Source of the DNA: Atriophallophorus winterbourni
Lineage: Eukaryota; Platyhelminthes; Trematoda; Plagiorchiida; Microphallidae
DNA: 64,000 nt
Direction of reading: 5' to 3'
Assembly (NCBI GenBank): GCA_013407085.1
Contig: JACCGJ010009884.1
Span: 25,688-89,687, forward strand
The first letter of the stretch is position 1. Each line of letters begins with the position of its first letter. A program made the translations under genes and the position numbers. Below the pieces are notes generated by a model. It was not told where the DNA came from, did not search any database, and saw nothing but the letters and a program-made list of their open reading frames with translations. Of the stretch, positions 58,052-64,000 are shown piece after piece.

Positions 58052-58194
58052 CTATTCTACGGTGTGAAATATGGTCTCAAGTGCACAAAGTGAACTGGTC
58101 AATCTGACGATATCCACCGTACAATGTCTCGACGCGCAAAAAACAGAAAATGAATCATCGTGCACTCTGCACTCTATTCTGGAGTTCACGAACT
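58052..58194 (-). CDS. Candidate terminal exon (block C)
   Basis: Minus strand: acceptor TTAATCTTTACATCAG, phase-1 frame of 46 codons to TAG at 58054-58052, with an ATTAAA about 20 bp beyond. Near-identical to 54272-54414 (block B). It lies downstream of the 60-nt (60619) and 18-nt (58468) exons in transcription order, so block C alone could supply the 3' half of a small secreted protein. Its first exon would be beyond 60.9 kb and was not found. Confidence 0.5.
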
Positions 58195-58450
58195 CTGATG
58201 TAAAGATTAAAAAAACAAAGGTTTCTTTCAAAAACAAGGTGTTGCAATCATAGCAATAACACACTGAATAGAATAAATTGATTTTTTGATACAAATTTGA
58301 TAGACGTTCCGCTGAAGCTTGGAAATAACGGGTAATGTATGAAAAATTACCAGAATCTTCAAAAAAATGATGTGTTAATTGATAATATATATATCAGGAA
58401 ATATACAACTGAAATATTCTGATATTTTTCGTGGTACAAGAAAAACTCAC

Positions 58451-58468
58451 ATATGGATCGCTTTTCTA
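58451..58468 (-). CDS. Candidate 18-nt micro-exon (block C)
   Basis: Minus strand: AATTGAAATGTTTCAG, TAGAAAAGCGATCCATAT, GTGAGTTTTT. Phase 1 reads EKRSI. Paralogue of 47126-47143. Confidence 0.6.
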
Positions 58469-58789
58469 CTGAAACATTTCAATTTCAAGATTAACAATGC
58501 AATTTGTTGATAAATGTTTTTATGAGGGAAATGCGAGTGTAAACGAAACCCCAACTTTTCCTTGTTTTTTTCGAAACAGTGTCGTAAACATCGCAATTAT
58601 AGTAATCAAATGAATATTTTTCATGTGATCACAATGTAAATTCAGAGACACTTCAGTGATATCACCCGCAACGGCACATTTAATTAAATTGTTCCGAAAA
58701 CGATCAGCACGGTAAGAAAAGTCTAATTTATCTTAGTGCAGGCTGCGCAGAGATAGAAGTAGCTTGAAGAGGTATATACAAGGAGTATT

Positions 58790-59030
58790 ATGTTACGGTA
58801 TCGTGCAAAGAGTCGTCTTCAATCTGGGAAGGATCGGATTTCGATTTTACATGCAGATCACGCCGCCGCCGTTCAACTGACTTCGATGGACCGAGTTCTA
58901 CCTACGGTTGCAAGCGCTGTGGAAGAGATTGTTCCGTTCAAATCAGGCTTTCCAGTCATTTGAAAAGCTGTGAACATGAAAGAATCATGCGATTGTTATG
59001 TACATCCATGGTCGACATCTACGGAAAAAA
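58790..59030 (+). pseudogene. RTE LINE zinc-finger tail relic, plus strand (block C)
   Basis: Reading CKRCGRDCSVQIRLSSHLKS with C (about 58910-58972) is the best-preserved tail finger in the window, followed by CATGCGATTGTTATGTACAT and CCATGGTCGACATC. Confidence 0.8.
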
Positions 59031-59420
59031 GAATGGTAATCATTCTCCACGGATCGCATTCTGATTTTGTAGTGTCAAAGTTCCTGACAGTGCTCACAGT
59101 GATGGAACTTACTTCATCAATCGGCGTCAGTTGCACACCGACATCGTAAACTTCTTTCAGCAAACAACAGGTGTATCTGCTCTTCACCAGATTCGACACG
59201 ATCCTTTACACAGTGCATCATAATTGAGCGAATGATAGCGAGTTTCTTTGAAACTGCGGGGTCATGGTAAGCACTCCCGATCTCTCTTGATAAGCCTTTG
59301 TACCGCAATGATGCCGACTTACTGATTAATCCTCGTCATATAGTTGATCCTTTGGAGTACGACCAGTTTTCCTTCTGTAAACATGACTCAGTAGTAGCAA
59401 TGATTTCAAATGGCATTGGT
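59030..59420 (-). pseudogene. RTE LINE 3' relic, minus strand (block C)
   Basis: Directly abuts the plus-strand relic. TCAATCGGCGTCAGTTGCAC, CAACAGGTGTATCTGCTCTT and CACGATCCTTTACACAGTGC match the counterparts in A, B and at 25.4 kb. Confidence 0.65.
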
Positions 59421-60559
59421 GCCGGGACTGTTAGGGTCCATTGAGCAATCACCTTTTTCACATTTCAATATGTTGAAACTCTACCTGTATTGTAATCACA
59501 ACTACCAAACTACCAGCTGAAACAACGCGCGTGTCATTATCCGTATAACAATTTAGTTTAGAATTAAAATAGGTAATTGATCGAGCATTATTATAATCAG
59601 CCACAGAGGAGTACGAATCTAAAGCCTACAAGAGAGAGGCTCAAACGATATCTGCTGTTTCATAGTGGTCCAAGATAATATGTTAACATCATTAGTTGGG
59701 GAAGAATTATGAAGCTGCAATATTGAAAGTTGGAAATGCAACCTCAAATGTTTCGAGTTTTTTAAGTACCTAAATGAAAAACATTTATGTTTCTCCGATT
59801 CCCTCTTTTCTGTGGACCAGATACACACGAACCAATATGGATTTTATTCAGTATCAATTATTATTTTCAATTGATTTTCGATGCGATTTCCTGCTAATTT
59901 TCCTTGAAAATCTGTTTCAAGATAATCGAATTCTTCTATTCAATCTAAATGGAATTAATGATTGATGAAATGCGATAAATGCGTAATTTTTTTTGTTTAG
60001 AATTCGAGTGATAATCTCACAAATTTCGTTCGAATTGTAAAGTCAATAATTGACTGTAATTTATGTGATTTTTAAAATGTGCATTTTTCCCTTCTGCTTA
60101 TGCTGAAAGCTTACATGAATTTTCTATCTGAATTTTCGCTTCGTTTAGCAGCCGTTGAACTTTGAAAGTTCTTGGAAATTTAATTGCGACAAACGTTTAC
60201 CACAAAATCCCGTTTACCGTTATGAATGATGTTGGCCTCCTTCGGTCGATTTCGCCTTGGATGCACATCAAAAGCGCATAACGGTTTCTAGTTCTACAGC
60301 CTGTTGAATGACCAAAACTTCAAAATTGGTTAAATAATCTCTTCCACAACGCGAACAACCTCAGGCAGTGCTCAGTCGACTGAAGTCTGCTTCAATCTAG
60401 TCACTGTAGCTAGTTATCAAATTCTAAATAATCATCAACAGACGTCACATGCAGATGTTTTATTCTCTCGTAATAAGTTGTCATCATAATTGAATACTTA
60501 TTATCTTTGTAAAATAAATTATTGTTGTGTACCACTTTCAAAATACAAGTAGTACAAAC

Positions 60560-60619
60560 CTTCAACTTTATTGTCCTCCGTCTTATATTCTTCTTGCGCA
60601 ACATTTCCAACGGGTTCAG
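60560..60619 (-). CDS. Candidate 60-nt exon, acidic (block C)
   Basis: Minus strand: acceptor CTGTGTTTCTACAG, 60-nt exon, donor GTTTGTAC. Phase 1 reads EPVGNVAQEEYKTEDNKVE. Paralogue of 49694-49753 with identical length, phase and donor. Only scattered residues are shared, yet both are strongly acidic. Confidence 0.6.
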
Positions 60620-61149
60620 CTGTAGAAACACAGGTCTAAATTTCAGAGAATTTTTTACATAAAATGGATTGTTAATGTCAAGTTAGGAGATTAACAGATA
60701 TTGTATGCGGATCAAAATATCAATGTTTTAGTTGAATATAGTTCTAAATTAAAATTCATATGTTTATGCCAAACGAACGACTCTGAGAATATGTTCGATT
60801 GTGGGGTTCATATATGATTTGCTCAGCAAATGAAAGTTGCTTGTTGTATATTTATCCAGGTTAATGTAGGGTTTTCACGAGTCCCTCCCTGCTGAAATAG
60901 TCGAAATTCTCAAATAAATCAATAAATCCTGCCTATAATATGAAAAGCTGATCTCAACAACTTTCATAAAATTGTTACAGGGAGAATATTATGATAAACG
61001 TTCATCTTGCCCTGCTGAAAACTCCTATTGATTTGAAGTGAACTCTTTCAGCCTAATCTTGTAGCGAGATCTGTAGCAAACAATCAGCCTTTAAATTTAG
61101 AAGAAAGATTGCTCTGACATTGCTGCAGTCATCTGTATCACCCTTATTC

Positions 61150-63230
61150 TTAATCTTAATAAACATCAAATGGTAAACAAGCTGTAATGATGCTGTTTCA
61201 CCGCATTTGATAAGCGTAAGCCTGGGTGAGCTTATCTCTACAGTCTGTTCCTTGGATTGTATCATCATCACCATACAATAAGCAACGTGAAATCAATCAG
61301 GTTGCCAGGTTGTTTACAAAAATAAAAAAAACTAATGTACCATGCACTGAGCTCTGATGTACTTCACTGAGTATCACTGATGAATCCAAGCATACACCTG
61401 CAATATTACCAAAGTTAGTAACCATTTGCTAAGAAGCTGTCTAACCATCGATTTTGTTCCCCTGTGACGCCACACATCCTCTGTTTCTACAAAAGGTACC
61501 TATGGTTAACTGAGTGTAAGGCTTTTGAGAATCACGGTAGCAACTTCCGACTAGTCTCCTTTTATCGAGCAGTAATTTCACTTCATCAAGGAAGCTCACA
61601 CGATTTGTTATGCATGACCTTCCTTTCGAGAATCCATGCTGAGCAACGGATAGTATGGAATTGGCTATCAAATGTTCACATATGTTTTGCCGAATGGTTT
61701 TTCCAAGAAATTGCAAACAATGTTAGTCAGGCTTACTGGCCTTCAGTTGAGTACACCTGAATTAGGACACGTTTTCTGTAATACTAATATCGCCGCTCGT
61801 TTCCATTCATCCTGAAATCTACCCTGGAGTAGGGCAGCTGCGAAAAACATTGCTCATTGCATAAATAAGTATATTTGCGTTCGGTAGAATAATAGTTGGG
61901 TGTTAACCGTCGGAGCCAACCGACTTAGTTTTACCCAGCTGCGACAGAAATGTAATGACCATTTTCTGATTGAACTCTACAGAGTTAAGATAAGGCAATG
62001 CATTCTTGAGTTTCTAATCAATCACCTGAATAAATTTGATGAACACCGCAAAGGAATATCGGCAAAGCATCGAATGTTTCCTGTGCAGTCAATGCCATGC
62101 TGCCATCATCCAGCGCTAAGGTACCTATTCCGTCTCTCAAAAATTTTTAGATTGAACATAGCCATAATAATCAATCAAGTTAATCTTTTCTATTATGACA
62201 AGTCGGGATTCAAAGTCTCTATTAGCTTTTCTTTGCAACGTAACAGCTGAAATTCTGGTTTGCATATAATGCAGTCTACATCTGTGAGTTTCAGATAATT
62301 GGTAAGCACTAAAGCTACGGTCACGCCATCTGATAGCCCTGTAAATAGAAGAACTCCACCAAAAGGGTTTTCCTCGCGTTCTTGCTAATTGTAGACCAGA
62401 CAAACTTTCCTGTAGATGTGAAAGGTGATCTTTCATAATATTCCACCTGATTTATACAATAGGTTCTAATACTTCTGGTACCCAAAGTAGATTGATTCTG
62501 TTAGGTTGTCTAGTTAGACGATGTCCATGTTACTACAGTTGCGGGAAATCTTCACTTAGTGACTGGGGTGCACAAAAGCCCAGTCAAAAATCATTACGGC
62601 GTGGTCGCACTTGCCTAGTGGCGAAAGGTATTTGATCAAAGAAATATTTCCTTCACGAGACGGCAGAACCATTATATGTTCTCTGACAACCGTATAAAAG
62701 ACCCTGTCATAAAACCAGTCCAGATATTACGACTCAGCTGACTCTGATGAAGTAATGTCGGTAATCCAATCGATGCCCTGGAGATTAGAGTCTCCAAAAA
62801 TAAGCAATGTGTTGCATTGCCATTTCAGTACATTTAATGTTTCCATCAGTAATTGATCGGTTAATGGTGAAGGAGTCGGGTTTCTCTAAGCACATGCAAA
62901 TTCCAGTCTCCTAGCGACAGTAAAAAATACCGATCTTATTAGGATTTTGTGAGAAGCATTCTTTATTGGTGTCTTACTTTGAGTGAAGTACTTCATTTAT
63001 CATAATTTCCACACTACCTCCCGTAGCACCAGTCTCCTTATCTTAAATATTGATGGCTTTCTTACTTGATACAAATGACGGTTAATGTTTATCTGATCTC
63101 AACCATGATTCGGATAGGGCAATGATATCCAACAGGGTTTCCGGTGCAGCAAGCTGCAACTCTCCCCACCTATTACGCACACTGCACGCATTTGTAAACA
63201 TGCATTTAATGTTGCTTCATTCTGTACCGT
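61150..63230 (-). pseudogene. CR1-type LINE ORF2, decayed, minus strand
   Basis: On the minus strand from about 63210: CMFTNACSVRNRWGELQLAA and DIIALSESWL (endonuclease start with the catalytic Glu), LLIFGDSNLQGIDWITDI (about 62800; the GDFN block), LSPLGKCDHAVMIFDW (about 62600; the catalytic S/C-D-H), then KPFWWSSSIYRAIRWRDRSF (about 62360) and LQRKANRDFESRLV of the linker. RT follows: ICEHLIANSILSVAQHGFSK (about 61680-61620), RSCITNRVSFLDEVKLLLDK, and a damaged palm CLLYGDDD (about 61270, usual YADD). Stops and shifts are frequent. The linker and RT wording differ from the 5.4-kb family. Confidence 0.85.
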
Positions 63231-63399
63231 CAATATCGCGTTGGATACTGTTTTCTGACCTGTCATTATCCTATCACTTTACGGACCCTTTCGCTTATTT
63301 TGACCTTGATATACTGCGCACAATTCGTCGTAATCTCGATTGCGTGGGACGTTCGGACATTTGAACTTGATTTGATTTTTGACTCGTGTACGTAACTTG

Positions 63400-64000
63400 G
63401 TACGTACTCGATATTGTTCTGAAATTCACTCGGATTTTAACCCGGTTACCCCAATAAATGAGGTATGTTTTTGCTATGTTTGAAGGCCTGGAAATTCATG
63501 AACACGAATAAAGTCATTTTTCTTCTTCTTGCCTTAATACAGTACCGCTTTTATAGACAAATCGGCTTTGGGCTCTGATATACCTGGGGATGTGCGCGCC
63601 AATCAACTTGGGTCGTTTCATTGATTGTCAAATACAAACAAAAGTACTCAATAAGACAGTACTACATACTGCTCAGTTAATTCGGTTTGTTCATCCTTCT
63701 TCCCGAATTTTGATTCGACATTTTCGAGCAATCGTATAGCAGGTGGAATGTTCGAGAAAGGTTTAACCATGTCGCTCGAGAACGAAGTCTCTGATGAGTT
63801 TGTAGCTGATGAGCAAAGCGTTACGTGAAAAAGAATTAAAATAAGTGTTGTGAATTATTATATGTGTGTGAAATATATGTATAAATATATATAATTATAT
63901 TCATGTAAGATAATAAGACACTGAGTTTCAACAACAGACTTACGTAATCCTTGTGTGGTCCACTCGATTTATTGCTAACAACATAATTGACCCGTGTTAT
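63400..64000. other. Right edge, no gene recognised
   Basis: AT-rich. A TTTTTCTTCTTCTTG tract at about 63516-63530 could be a LINE tail or simple repeat. No ORF with a motif. Confidence 0.4.

Larger units (their letters stand above)
57620..60890. repeat. Large block, copy C
   Basis: Direct repeat that matches A from 46610 to about 50000 and then stops near TTTATCCAGGTTAATG (60830-60890). It carries 60-nt, 18-nt and terminal exon candidates, all with intact splice sites, so it is the most complete exon set of the three copies. Confidence 0.85.

Overview
This is an AT-rich, intron-rich, repeat-dense animal genome segment. The repeats point to a digenean trematode, most likely a schistosomatid: CR1-clade LINEs with (TTGAATC)n tails, RTE-type LINEs with a C-terminal zinc finger, small hammerhead-ribozyme repeats, and micro-exon gene architecture. 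No bacterial features, rRNA, tRNA or CRISPR were seen. Everything was read by eye; family assignments come from motif recognition and copy-to-copy comparison inside the window.

Layout. 0-2.2 kb: two CR1 RT relics. 4.1-10.8 kb: an old CR1 copy split by a younger, nearly full-length CR1 (about 5443-10403). 12-26 kb: a roughly 3 kb non-coding repeat (block X) present as complete or partial copies, interrupted by a 5'-truncated CR1 (16606-18585), an 848-bp hAT remnant with 8-bp target duplications (20991-21838) and an RTE fragment (about 25222-25770). 27.56-40.44 kb: six tandem 2.17-kb units, each holding a decayed RTE reverse-transcriptase end. 42-46 kb: RTE and hammerhead repeat relics plus an (AT)30 tract. 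46.6-60.9 kb: a 3-4.5 kb block in three diverged direct copies (A, B, C). 61-63.3 kb: a decayed CR1 LINE on the minus strand.

The most interesting content is not in long ORFs. On the minus strand there is a series of very short exon-like sequences (9-60 nt), nearly all multiples of three, flanked by AG and GT(A/G)AG. All stay open in one phase (split after codon base 1). They begin with a signal-peptide exon at 51690-51741 that has a TATA box 37 bp upstream. This is the layout of schistosome micro-exon genes (MEGs), which encode variable secreted proteins. Exon-bearing segments have been multiplied: the 12-nt exon lies in all six 2.17-kb units, the 27- and 39-nt exons in block X, and the 60- and 18-nt exons in blocks A and C. 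The repeats therefore look like the substrate for duplicating exons. Block C (and B) also carries a conserved possible terminal exon. Transcript data would be needed to prove the model.

A second notable system is a dispersed and tandem repeat of about 230 bp that carries a type I hammerhead ribozyme motif with a tiny helix III, as known from Penelope-like elements and animal retrozymes.
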